A stretch of 64,000 bases of DNA from Candidatus Dormiibacterota bacterium (lineage in GTDB: Bacteria > Chloroflexota > Dormibacteria > Aeolococcales > Aeolococcaceae), in contig PMOL01000011.1 of the NCBI GenBank assembly GCA_003162415.1, positions 20,701-84,700 on the forward strand, written 5' to 3'. The notes under the pieces were generated by a model. It was not told where the DNA came from, did not search any database, and saw only the letters and a program-made list of their open reading frames with translations. Made by a program: the position numbers and the translations under genes. Positions 44,470-52,766 of the stretch are shown here, one piece after another (the first letter of the stretch is position 1; every line of letters begins with the position of its first letter).

Positions 44470-44685
44470 CGGTCGAGGTGACACGTCAGGGCCGCGAGAC
44501 CTCGTTCGGTGAGGCCTGCGGCCAGCGCGTCCGCGAGCTGATCCAGAACGTCGGCGATCACTACCGATCCACTCTGCTCCGCCACCCGAGTCGCGATCGC
44601 GGCGCCGATGCCTCGGGCGCCACCCGCGATGAGCGCGACGCCACCAGAAACCCTATCCTGCCCGGCAACTGCCTCGCTAGACACC
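44470..44685 (-). pseudogene. SDR N-terminal fragment
   Basis: The minus strand reads GGVALIAGGARGIGAAIATR then VVIADVLDQLADALAAGL and GLAALTCHLD, the first 60 residues of a short-chain dehydrogenase with its cofactor loop. It lacks a start codon and is cut at about 44470, close to the att arm. It lies immediately downstream of another SDR's C-terminal fragment, so two dehydrogenase genes once stood in tandem. Confidence 0.6.
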
Positions 44686-45073
44686 TGCGGCTGTTCCGGC
44701 GCGGGCGGCGTTATCGGGAGGTTGCGTCGACCCGTTGAGCAGACACTGCGTCCTGCCTCCGTCCACGACCAGCGTGGAGCCGGTGACGTAGCTGCTTTCG
44801 TCGGAGAGCAGGTAGAGCGCGGCTTGCGCGATCTCCTCTGCCATGCCGAAGCGGCCGAGCAGGACCGACTCCTCGCTCTCACGCCGGGCAGCTGCCGGAT
44901 CGTCCGTGATGTCGAAGAGGTTCTCGACAAGCGGCGTATTCACACCGCCGGGACACAAGGCATTGACGCGGATCCGGTACTGCCAGAGCTCAGCGGCCAT
45001 CGCCTTGCTCATCGCGAGGATGCCGCCCTTGGTCGCCGTGTACGCCACATACCCGGCCTCCCCCAGGCCGCCG
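44677..45073 (-). pseudogene. SDR C-terminal fragment
   Basis: GEAGYVAYTATKGGILAMSK (catalytic Tyr and Lys), IRVNALCPGGVNTPLVENLF, LGRFGMAEEIAQAALYLLSD and GSTLVVDGGRTQCLLNG form the last 130 residues of an SDR. The N-terminal Rossmann half is missing. The frame continues rightward only as antisense of the next fragments. The break is at a GCC/GGC triplet run at about 45070. Confidence 0.65.
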
Positions 45074-45318
45074 CCAACGAGTACTTCATCGGGGCGATCA
45101 ACCGCGTTGGCGTCGAACCACTGGGCGACAACGACTTCTACGGCAGCTCCTATTTCGTCGACCCCCAGGGAAGTCTCGTCGGTGACGCGGCGTCGGATCA
45201 CGACTCCGACGTAATCGGTCGCGATCTCGACATGGGGCTTCTCGAGGCGGTTCGGCAGCGCTGGGCGTTCTACCGCGACCGCCGGCCGGAGTCCTACGGC
45301 GACTTGATGACTCCGTAG
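45072..45318 (+). pseudogene. carbon-nitrogen hydrolase C-terminal fragment (beta-ureidopropionase-like)
   Basis: The plus strand reads AAANEYFIGAINRVGVEPLG, FYGSSYFVDPQGSLVGDAAS and RQRWAFYRDRRPESYGDL before a stop. These are the last 80 residues of a nitrilase-superfamily amidase; YRDRRPxxY also ends the intact homologue at 56172. The catalytic Glu, Lys and Cys are all missing. Confidence 0.65.
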
Positions 45319-45319
45319 C

Positions 45320-45945
45320 TTGCCGCGCCTCATCATCCGCGCAGGCACCGTCGTCACCGCCTCCTCCAACCAGCTGGCGGACGTCTCGTCGAGGATGAGC
45401 GCGTGGCGGCCGTCACCACGGCGGGTTCGGACCTCAGCCGAATCTTCGCCGAGTCGGCAGACACAGTCCTCGACGCCACCGGCAGGTATGTGCTCCCCGG
45501 TGGCATCGACGTACACACCCACATGGAGATGCCGTTCGGCGGGACGTTTGCGTCCGACACCTTCGAGACCGGCACGCGCGCGGCCATCTGGGGCGGGACA
45601 ACAACAGTGTCGACTTCGCGATCCAGGCCCGCGGCGGCTCACTCCAGGGGGGGCTGGACGCCTGGCGGCGCAAGGCAGACGGAAACTGTGCGACCGACTA
45701 TGGCTTCCATATGATCCTCGCCGACATCAACGAATCCTCGCTGCGCGAGATGGATCAACTGGTCGAGCAGGGCGTGACAAGCTTCAAGATGTTCGTGGCG
45801 TATCCGGGCGTCTTCTACTCCACCGACGGGCAGATCCTCGCAGCCATGCAGCGTGCCGCCGGCAACGGCGCCCTCATCCAGATGCACGCCGAGAACGGGA
45901 TCGCCATCGATCGCCTCGTGGCGGAGGCACTTGCGCGTGGTTTCT
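45320..45945 (+). pseudogene. dihydropyrimidinase/hydantoinase N-terminal fragment, frameshifted
   Basis: From TTG 45320: LPRLIIRAGTVVTASSNQLA. After a one-base loss near 45380: RYVLPGGIDVHTHMEMPFGG (the HxH metal site). After another near 45612: VDFAIQARGGSLQGGLDAWR, SLREMDQLVEQGVTSFKMFV (Lys for carboxylation) and GALIQMHAENGIAIDRLVAE. Homology stops at about 45945, so the C-terminal half is gone. It began 1 bp after the hydrolase fragment, a former two-gene pyrimidine-type unit. The intact relative is at 49826. Confidence 0.75.
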
Positions 45946-46261
45946 TGACTAGCCAGCGTCGCAAGATTTGTTCACCGTCCAGAATTCGACCTGCCTCTAT
46001 AGCTGATAATGGTACATATCGGACCGTAGAACGCATCGAAGGCAGCGCCGAAGCCGACTCGCTGCCCTCAGCGGGTCGTGACGTCATGGGAGATCCTCAA
46101 GGCATGCGAGATGGCGGGCGCCGCGGAGATCCTACGTTGATGCGCATCGTCGAGTTGATTCCCGCCTACGATCACCTGGCCACATATCGCACCGACTGGC
46201 CTACTACTTCATCTTTCATCTACTCGGCGGCATTGCCACCGGGGGCGTGAGCTAGGGAGCG
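45946..46261. other. spacer between dihydropyrimidinase fragment and nucleotidyltransferase gene
   Basis: About 315 bp of AT-richer sequence at its left edge, where homology of the broken gene stops abruptly. No supported gene, no RNA gene. It probably holds the promoter of the following gene. Confidence 0.35.
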
Positions 46262-47110
46262 ATGTTGCGATCTGGACCCGGCTTAAGGGTTGGCCGATGG
46301 AGGAGCGCGCAGCCCCCCACGGAGGTCGATCCCAACTACGAGGAGGCACTGCATCGCCTCATCCAGGATGAGGCGATGCGCCTGATTGCCGCCGCGTCAC
46401 GGCTCTCCTTGCGTCTACGGGTGACCGGATCTGTCGCCATCCGGATGCACTCCTCCGAACACGCTCCCCTGCTGGACGCGATGGGTCGACGGCGACTTCG
46501 CGACATCGACTTCTGGGGATACGCCAAAGAGCAGAAGCAACTCGAGCGGCTTTTCCTTGCCGACGAGTATGTAGCCGATCCCGACATGAAGCGGGCACAC
46601 GAATGGGGAGTCAAACGCCTGATTTTCGAGCACCCTCGAACGAGAATCAAGATCGATGTGTACATGGACGAACTCATGATGGCGCACACGATCGGATTCC
46701 AAGGTCGCCTGGATCTCGACTACCCAACCTCGGATCTGACCTACCTCATGCTGTCCAAGCTCCAGATCCACGAGATCACCGAGGGCGACTTGATCGACAT
46801 CATCGTCCTCTTCAGCGAGCATGACTTTGGCTCCGCGGACAGGGAGCGTATCGACTCGGCAAACGTCGTCGAGATCATGCGCCGCGACTGGGGGTTCTGC
46901 CATACAACTCTGGAGAATCTAACCAAATGTGAGGCAGCTCTGGAGCGTTACCCGATCTTGCCAACTCATGTCGCTCAGCGAGTTCGAATTCGAATCGAGG
47001 CACTCCGCGACCAGATCGTCTCAGCGCCAAAGACGGTCCGATGGAAGATGAGGAGTAGGGTCGGCACGCGCGCTCGTTGGTACGAGGAGATCGTCGATGT
47101 CGACCGCTGA
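46262..47110 (+). CDS. nucleotidyltransferase-like protein (paralogue of the 57947-58663 gene)
   Basis: A 282-residue protein if started at ATG 46262; ATG 46376 (after AGGA, spacing 7) is an equally good start and lies in the right arm of a 29-bp palindrome. The Pol-beta-type core is VTGSVAIRMHS, then RRLRDIDFWGY (D81, D83) and RIKIDVYMDE (third Asp, about 132). A region YPTSDLTYLMLSKLQIHEIT then DLIDIIVLF follows, and the end is WKMRSRVGTRARWYEEIVDV DR. The second paralogue shares all these blocks, including the WYEE..VDR terminus. It resembles AbiEii/MNT-like enzymes. No antitoxin gene is adjacent; decayed genes flank it. Confidence 0.7.
   Translation: MLRSGPGLRVGRWRSAQPPTEVDPNYEEALHRLIQDEAMRLIAAASRLSLRLRVTGSVAIRMHSSEHAPLLDAMGRRRLRDIDFWGYAKEQKQLERLFLADEYVADPDMKRAHEWGVKRLIFEHPRTRIKIDVYMDELMMAHTIGFQGRLDLDYPTSDLTYLMLSKLQIHEITEGDLIDIIVLFSEHDFGSADRERIDSANVVEIMRRDWGFCHTTLENLTKCEAALERYPILPTHVAQRVRIRIEALRDQIVSAPKTVRWKMRSRVGTRARWYEEIVDVDR
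46351..46379. promoter_or_regulatory. 29-bp palindrome over an alternative start of the nucleotidyltransferase gene
   Basis: gcatcgcctcatcc and ggatgaggcgatgc are exact complements around one A. The right arm contains an AGGA ribosome-site-like element and the in-frame ATG 46376-46378. In RNA this would hide the start; in DNA it could be an operator. Confidence 0.55.
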
Positions 47111-47249
47111 GTGCCCACAAGAGTGTTATCGATATCGTGTATGGAGTCCGACCGATTTGGCAATCGACGTCGATCGTCAGGTTTGACGTTTGTACCCCTA
47201 CCGTCCCGAGGATGTGGGCCCGCGTTGAAGTGGTCGAGGCCGGCCGCGA

Positions 47250-47903
47250 TGATCGCGAGCTCCCCAGAGGACGTCCTTCTCGAAGGACGCTCGAGCGTGG
47301 TGGACGCAAGCGTGGGGTTGCGGCTCGCGCCGCCGAACTGCAGCGAGCGCTGCGCACTCCGCAGCTGCAGCCGCCCACACGGCTGGCGAGTGGGGACGGC
47401 AGCTCGGTGCGGGCTCTGGTCCACGTCCTGGGCGAGTTCAACGCCCAGATTGCCGCCCTGGAGGCAGAGCTTGCCGAGGCTTTTGAAAATCACCCGGACG
47501 CCGAGATCCTGCGCAGTCTGCCCGGACTGGGTCCTCGGCGCCCGGGTCTTGGCGGAGTTCGGTGACGACCGGACCCGCTATCAGGATGCCAGATGGCGAC
47601 GCTGCTACGCCGGCAGTGCCCCGATCACCCGTACTTCAGGAACCCGGTTGGTGGGTCCTGACCCGGGTCGCGCGCAACCGCCGTCTCGCCGATGCGCTGT
47701 ACCTGTGGGCCTTCTGCACGCTGACGCAATCGCCTGGTGCGCGTTCTTACTACACGGCCCATCACGCCCGCGGCCACACGCATCATCAGGCGCTTCGTGC
47801 CCTTGCTAATCGACTCGTCGGCACCCTCCACGGCTGTCTCGCTCGCGGCTGCCCTTACTCCGAGAATGTGGCCTGGCCATCCGTTGCCCAGGCCGTTGCT
47901 TGA
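47250..47903 (+). mobile_element. IS110-family transposase remnant (C-terminal half)
   Basis: Three plus frames in succession give LRTPQLQPPTRLA, VRALVHVLGEFNAQIAALEA with HPDAEILRSLPGLG, then ARVLAEFGDDRTRYQDA with CYAGSAPITRTSGTR, then ARNRRLADALYLWAFCTLTQ, SPGARSYYTAHHARGHTHHQ and ALRALANRLVGTLHG. This is the transposase_20 part of an IS110 element with at least two frameshifts and no N-terminal RuvC-like domain. It is inactive. Confidence 0.8.
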
Positions 47904-48080
47904 CACGTTATCCCCGTGGGATGTCTAGGCTATCGCTGAGCACTGCGGAGTCGCGCTTCCGAATCGCATCGGTGCCGCTCCCTGCCGGGGTTCCAATCTC
48001 AACACCGCACTCTCGCGAAGCGCGGCGTTGTACGTGCGAAGCAACAGGCATCGGTCGGTCAATTCGGCGAAGCGTCATAT

Positions 48081-49030
48081 TCAGTACCAGATCATTGGTG
48101 ACGTGATGATGAGCTCGTTACCATCGTTTGTGACGATGAGATTCTGTTCCATTGCAGTGGAACCGATACCCTCTCGCCCAACGAAGGCTTCCACCCCTAG
48201 CACCATGCCGGCTTCGAACGTCTCTTCGTTGCCGCGCTCATCCGTGATAAACGGCTTCCCAATGTACGGATGCTCCCAGTAGAGGCCGATTCCACGGCCG
48301 TACAGTGGATCCAGCGTAGCGATCTGATCCTTCACCGTACCGACGTCATCCATAAGCCGGTCGCCTAGCTCGGCGACCTCTGCGACCCGAACGCCCGGGC
48401 GAATCGCCTCGATGCATTTGTGAATGATGTCGGCGGTTGTCTCGATCAACTCTCTTTGCGCCGGGGTTGATCTCGATCCGCACACTGCTGTCCGCCCGGG
48501 ATCGACCCAATATCCTTGAAAGACCGGCCCTAACACAAAACCGCGGACTAGGTCACCGTCGCGGGGCTTATCCATACTTGCCTGCGTAAGAGGAGCCCGT
48601 GTCAAGTACAGGAGTGTATCGCCATGGTTCACAGGAATCATGTGGAACTTGCCGCCGGATCTGATCACCTCTTCTGCTTCTCCGCCAAGCATCACCGAAG
48701 ATGGGTATCGCGAACGAATGATAGGCTCTCAGCCCCATCACACTCACCGAACTCGCCAGGCATCGACGCCGACACAAACTCGAAGACATCGCTGTAGCCG
48801 TGGGTTGTCGCGCGCAGCCATGCCCCGAATCGACGCGAATCCTCCGGTACCGGCGCGGGTTGCGCCTTCGACTCGGACCATCGTCGTTGCCCTCGTGCCG
48901 GTCGGTCGCCGACGCCTTGATCCGCCGCGACCACACCGAACCCGTGAATCGATCCTCCAATTCCCACGAGAGCAGATGCCAGTTTTCGCTCTCGTGGCGA
49001 AGGCATCCACGGGCTAACTCGCTCACCACC
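48081..49030 (-). pseudogene. M24 metallopeptidase (creatinase/aminopeptidase-P type), frameshifted
   Basis: The longest frame (48081-48695) holds the C-terminal pita-bread fold: GFVLGPVFQGYWVDPGRTAV, YGRGIGLYWEHPYIGKPF, EAGMVLGVEAFVGREGIGST and MEQNLIVTNDGNELI. The upstream part (WLRATTHGYSDVFEFVSASM, then AYHSFAIPIFGD) is spread over other frames. The invariant His of GHGIG is Arg here (GRGIG), so even the intact half would bind metal poorly. It probably once cleaved an imidodipeptide or creatine-like C-N bond. Confidence 0.6.
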
Positions 49031-49088
49031 TGCGCTCCACTACCTAGTGAAGTATCCGTCCTCGCCGGAATCGACCGCTAACGAAACT

Positions 49089-49829
49089 TTAGATGACGGC
49101 GCCGCCGTTCGGGCTGAGGACCTGACCTGTGTACCAGGCCCCATCCGTTGAGCACAGAAACGCAATCGTTGCCGCGATCTCTTCGGGCTTCCCGAGCCGC
49201 CGCAGCGGCAAGGTGCTGGCAAACTCGTCTGTTCTTTCCGCATCCGTCAGAATCCGAGTGTCGGTCGGTCCAGGACAAACCGTATTCACGCGCACTCCCC
49301 GCGGCCCTACCTCCCTAGCCAGGGCCTTAGTGAACCCAATGATTGCGCTCTTAGCCGCAACGTAGTGCACGAGTTCAGGCTCACCTATCAACGCCAGTTC
49401 CGATGAGATGTTGACGATCGACCCACGCCCAGCCGCCAGCATGTCGGGTAGCACCGCCTTTGTGCAGCGGAACGTGCCATAGACATGAGTCTGAAATATC
49501 CAGTCGAATTCCTCCTCGCTGATCTCCACGAAGGGCGTGTGTCTGGCCACTCCCGCGTTGTTGACGAGGATGGTGATCCCGCCAAGTGCATCTCGTGCAC
49601 GTTCCGCCATCTCTACCACCGATGACGCGTCGCGAACATCCCCTTGAACCACAACGCATTTGGGCCCGGACTCGGACAACTCGCGCGCCAACTCCGCGGC
49701 ACCATCACCATCCTCGAAACACCCAATCGCCACGGATGCTCCTTCAGCCGCGAGCCGGCGGCTCGTGGCCGCTCCAATCCCCGTGTTTCCACCAGTGATT
49801 AATGCCACCTGATGCTCGAGCCACCTCAC
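49089..49829 (-). CDS. SDR-family oxidoreductase
   Basis: A 246-residue classical SDR: ALITGGNTGIGAATSRRLAA, QGDVRDASS, TILVNNAGVARHTPF, SIVNISSELALIGEPELVHY with VAAKSAIIGFTKALAREV (Ser-Tyr-Lys), RVNTVCPGPTDTRI, ending WYTGQVLSPNGGAV. GTG 49829 overlaps the hydantoinase stop (GTGA). It is the last gene of a five-gene leftward unit (permease side to SDR), probably a 3-oxoacyl or sugar-alcohol dehydrogenase for the pathway product. Confidence 0.9.
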   Translation of the reverse strand: MRWLEHQVALITGGNTGIGAATSRRLAAEGASVAIGCFEDGDGAAELARELSESGPKCVVVQGDVRDASSVVEMAERARDALGGITILVNNAGVARHTPFVEISEEEFDWIFQTHVYGTFRCTKAVLPDMLAAGRGSIVNISSELALIGEPELVHYVAAKSAIIGFTKALAREVGPRGVRVNTVCPGPTDTRILTDAERTDEFASTLPLRRLGKPEEIAATIAFLCSTDGAWYTGQVLSPNGGAVI

Positions 49830-51229
49830 GATTGCTCACCTCCATTCCACTTTACCGTTTGACGTGTCAGGAATTGGCCCCATCCCCTCGCGCCCACCAG
49901 CTGCCCACCATCGACGACGCGGCGCCCGCGACTCCACACGTGAAGAGGGCGCCCTGTTACCTCGCGATCCTCGTAGCAGGTATATTCGATGTTCGTGTGC
50001 ATCGCCTCGGGAGTCATCCGCCACTTCGCTTTCGTATCGTAGATCACTAGGTCAGCATCACTCCCGGGCGCAATGACCCCCTTCCTCGGATAAAGTCCGA
50101 AGAGCTTTGCCGGCTGAGTGGAGACAGCGTCCACGAATCGCTGCAACGTCAAGCGCCCTTCGAGCACCCCCGAACTGAATAGAATGGGCACCCGTGCTTG
50201 TACGCCCGGTATTCCGTTCGCTATCTCTCGAAAGTCGTTTTCGCCTCGAGCCTTGAACCGCTCCCAATAGGCTGCGTCATCCGATCCGACGCTAGCAATC
50301 GAGGCGTCGCCAAGGCCTTGCCAGAGGGCCTCTTGGTCGGCCACCGATCTGAGCGGAGGGCTCATCACATATCGGTGCCCATCTGGACGGTCCATGATCG
50401 AGTCATCCAAGACTAGATAATGCGCGCACGTTTCAGCTTGGACATTCGCTCCGACGGCTCGCCCTTGACGTACGGCTTCGGCGCCTCCTCGCGTAGACAT
50501 ATGCACAATGAATAGCTGGCACCCAGTCTCGTGCGCGAAGTAAATCGCCCGTCGGATGGCCTCCACCTCAACGATGGCTGGGCGACTCCGGGCATGCGCG
50601 CGGGGGCGCAGGTCTCCATGCTTAACCCGATCAGCGATACCCCACTGCAGGAGTGCCTCATTTTCTGCGTGGACTAGCAGCGTGGCATCCACATCGGCCA
50701 TGCGCGTCATGATGCTCACAAGGTCGCCGTCACCGACCATCCACCCTTCTTGCTCGTACACCATGAAGACCTTAGTGGATGGACATCCGTACTCCACCAA
50801 CCGTGGTATGTCAGCGATCGAGGCAGCGTCGACTCGAGTCATACAGCCGTGTAGCCCGTAGTCAATCACGACCTGTGGATCAGCAAGTGCGCGGCGCCGT
50901 TTCAGCGTCTCGAGAGGCGATTCCTCGGGTGTCTGGAAGGCGAAGTCGATTACGCAGGTGGTACCGCCGAGCGCCGCCGCCTCTGTGCCGATCGCGAAGT
51001 CGTGCGCCGTAACCGTGCCCATACTGGGATTCTCGAAATGTACGTGGGGATCCACCCCACCCGGAAAGACGATGTACCCACTCGCATCGACTTTCTCTCG
51101 CGCTCTCAACCCCGACGGTGAAGCGGCCAACTGACTGATTCTCCCGGCCTGGACGCCAATGTCCAGTTCATGGACACCCCACGGGGTGACGACTGTTCCT
51201 CCAGCGATCAGCGTGTCGAGTTCACTCAC
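49826..51229 (-). CDS. hydantoinase/dihydropyrimidinase-family amidohydrolase
   Basis: A 467-residue protein from GTG 51229, four bases after the preceding stop; a longer frame to 51331 lies within the upstream gene. The complete binuclear zinc site is visible: HVH (H62, H64), carboxylated Lys in STKVFMVY (K153), LLVHAEN (H187), FIVHMS (H243) and VGSDDAAYW (D317). The C-terminal ADLVIYDTKAKWRM is also typical. It opens cyclic amides such as hydantoins or dihydropyrimidines. Substrate loops are not diagnostic. The carbon-nitrogen hydrolase at 56172 could act on the carbamoyl product. Confidence 0.88.
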   Translation of the reverse strand: MSELDTLIAGGTVVTPWGVHELDIGVQAGRISQLAASPSGLRAREKVDASGYIVFPGGVDPHVHFENPSMGTVTAHDFAIGTEAAALGGTTCVIDFAFQTPEESPLETLKRRRALADPQVVIDYGLHGCMTRVDAASIADIPRLVEYGCPSTKVFMVYEQEGWMVGDGDLVSIMTRMADVDATLLVHAENEALLQWGIADRVKHGDLRPRAHARSRPAIVEVEAIRRAIYFAHETGCQLFIVHMSTRGGAEAVRQGRAVGANVQAETCAHYLVLDDSIMDRPDGHRYVMSPPLRSVADQEALWQGLGDASIASVGSDDAAYWERFKARGENDFREIANGIPGVQARVPILFSSGVLEGRLTLQRFVDAVSTQPAKLFGLYPRKGVIAPGSDADLVIYDTKAKWRMTPEAMHTNIEYTCYEDREVTGRPLHVWSRGRRVVDGGQLVGARGWGQFLTRQTVKWNGGEQS

Positions 51230-51233
51230 TGCT

Positions 51234-52766
51234 TCACTCTCCCGGGATCCAACGATTTGTTGGGTAATCAACCAATGCTGCCCGTGCGTAGGCTCTCTCG
51301 AACGCGGGAGTGAACTCTCGCAAGCGTGCAAAGGCTTCGCGGTTGTCTGTGAAGAACCGACTAGCGGCCTCCCTCGCGAGGCCGTAGATCTCGGACTCAG
51401 ACACGGTCACAACCCGCCCTTCATCCACGACAATCTCCCCACCTACTAGGACAGTCGATACTGACTGTCCATATTCGGAGAAGACAATATTCTGGACGGG
51501 CTCGTTCAGAGGAACGTAGGCGGCCGATTCGATGTTGAGTAGGCATAGGTCAGCCAGCATGCCGACCTCCACCTGTCCTAACTCTTGGCTCGCCCCGAGG
51601 GCAGCCGCGCCACCTTCAGTGCCCATCGTAAATGCCTCATTTGCACCAACCCATTGATCAAACGCCTGACCCTTGATGTTGTGAATGCAACCAGCAAGCC
51701 TCATCTCTAGAAAGATGTTCTGAGCATCGTTTGAAGTCATGCCATCGGAGCCTAACGCTACATTTATTCCCGCCCTTAGCATCTTTCCGACCGGCGCGAC
51801 GCCGCTGCCCAGCCTCAGATTGCTCGTCGGGTTGTGCACAACACTCGAGCCGGCCTCCGCGATCTGAGCAATGTCGGCATCTGTCACCCAGATGCCGTGG
51901 GCTATTACCGTGCGCGGGGTGAGACAACCGAGGCGCGCCATGTGACGTATTAGCGTCTCGCCATAGAACACTTCGCCCGTGATGCCCTGAATTCGCGTCT
52001 CAAGCACATGCGATACGCATGGCACCGCATGGCGCTCAACCACCTCCCATATCGCCTCTAGGAACTTGTCAGTGCATCGTTGCGGTCCGGACGCGGCCAT
52101 CGCCATCCGCACACGAGGCTGGTCAGCACTGTTGTAACGCCGGATCGCATCTTCGCAGTATTGAAGTGCAATCGGCGCCGGCAGCCTGTCAACACTATTG
52201 AGTTCCTGCCGGACGGAATCGTCCAAATAGTCGTTAACAAAGGGGATGGTGTCGGAGATGGGTCGATCCGAGAGATTGGCCGTGACCCACGCCCGTGCGC
52301 CGATACGCTCGTAACCGCGCATGACGGCATCAATGGATTCCGGACGCAATCGATCAATGTGATAGCAGTCGTCCAAGAAGCTCGTTGTTCCGGTCTTCAA
52401 ACCTTCGATCGCGCCTAGAAGAGTCCTTATCTCAATGTCTTCCGGTTTGATGTCGAATACCCCTGTCGGAGGCACCGCCATCAACATGTAGACCTCGAGA
52501 GGCAGCTTGTCGATCCGGCCTCGAAGAAAGTCGTCGTTTGAATGCAGGTGGGCGTTAACCAGTCCGGGGATGATGATCCGCCCCGATCCGTCAATATCGA
52601 CGGGATTACGCGGCGCCGCTAAATCACGCGCCACGATGGCAGCAATGCGATCTCCGTCAACCCGCACATCGGACGCCTCTAGCTGCCACCCGCCCTGCCC
52701 ATGCCGGAGCAAACGGCCCCCGCGGATCCAGCGCGTCGGAACGATTTTCTCCACCGCCCCACTCAC
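51234..52766 (-). CDS. amidohydrolase of the TrzA/AtzA/guanine-deaminase group
   Basis: A 510-residue mononuclear amidohydrolase. NAHLHSNDDFLRG supplies HxH, VSHVLETR the third His and Glu, TVIAHGIWVT the next His, and ALGSDGMTSNDAQN the Asp. MLADLCLLNIESAAYVPLNE precedes the C-terminal beta-sandwich. Enzymes of this group deaminate or dechlorinate heterocycles (s-triazines, purines, cytosine analogues). The GTG start overlaps the glycosidase stop (GTGA) and it is followed by the hydantoinase, so ring deamination and ring opening are encoded together. Confidence 0.87.
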   Translation of the reverse strand: MSGAVEKIVPTRWIRGGRLLRHGQGGWQLEASDVRVDGDRIAAIVARDLAAPRNPVDIDGSGRIIIPGLVNAHLHSNDDFLRGRIDKLPLEVYMLMAVPPTGVFDIKPEDIEIRTLLGAIEGLKTGTTSFLDDCYHIDRLRPESIDAVMRGYERIGARAWVTANLSDRPISDTIPFVNDYLDDSVRQELNSVDRLPAPIALQYCEDAIRRYNSADQPRVRMAMAASGPQRCTDKFLEAIWEVVERHAVPCVSHVLETRIQGITGEVFYGETLIRHMARLGCLTPRTVIAHGIWVTDADIAQIAEAGSSVVHNPTSNLRLGSGVAPVGKMLRAGINVALGSDGMTSNDAQNIFLEMRLAGCIHNIKGQAFDQWVGANEAFTMGTEGGAAALGASQELGQVEVGMLADLCLLNIESAAYVPLNEPVQNIVFSEYGQSVSTVLVGGEIVVDEGRVVTVSESEIYGLAREAASRFFTDNREAFARLREFTPAFERAYARAALVDYPTNRWIPGE

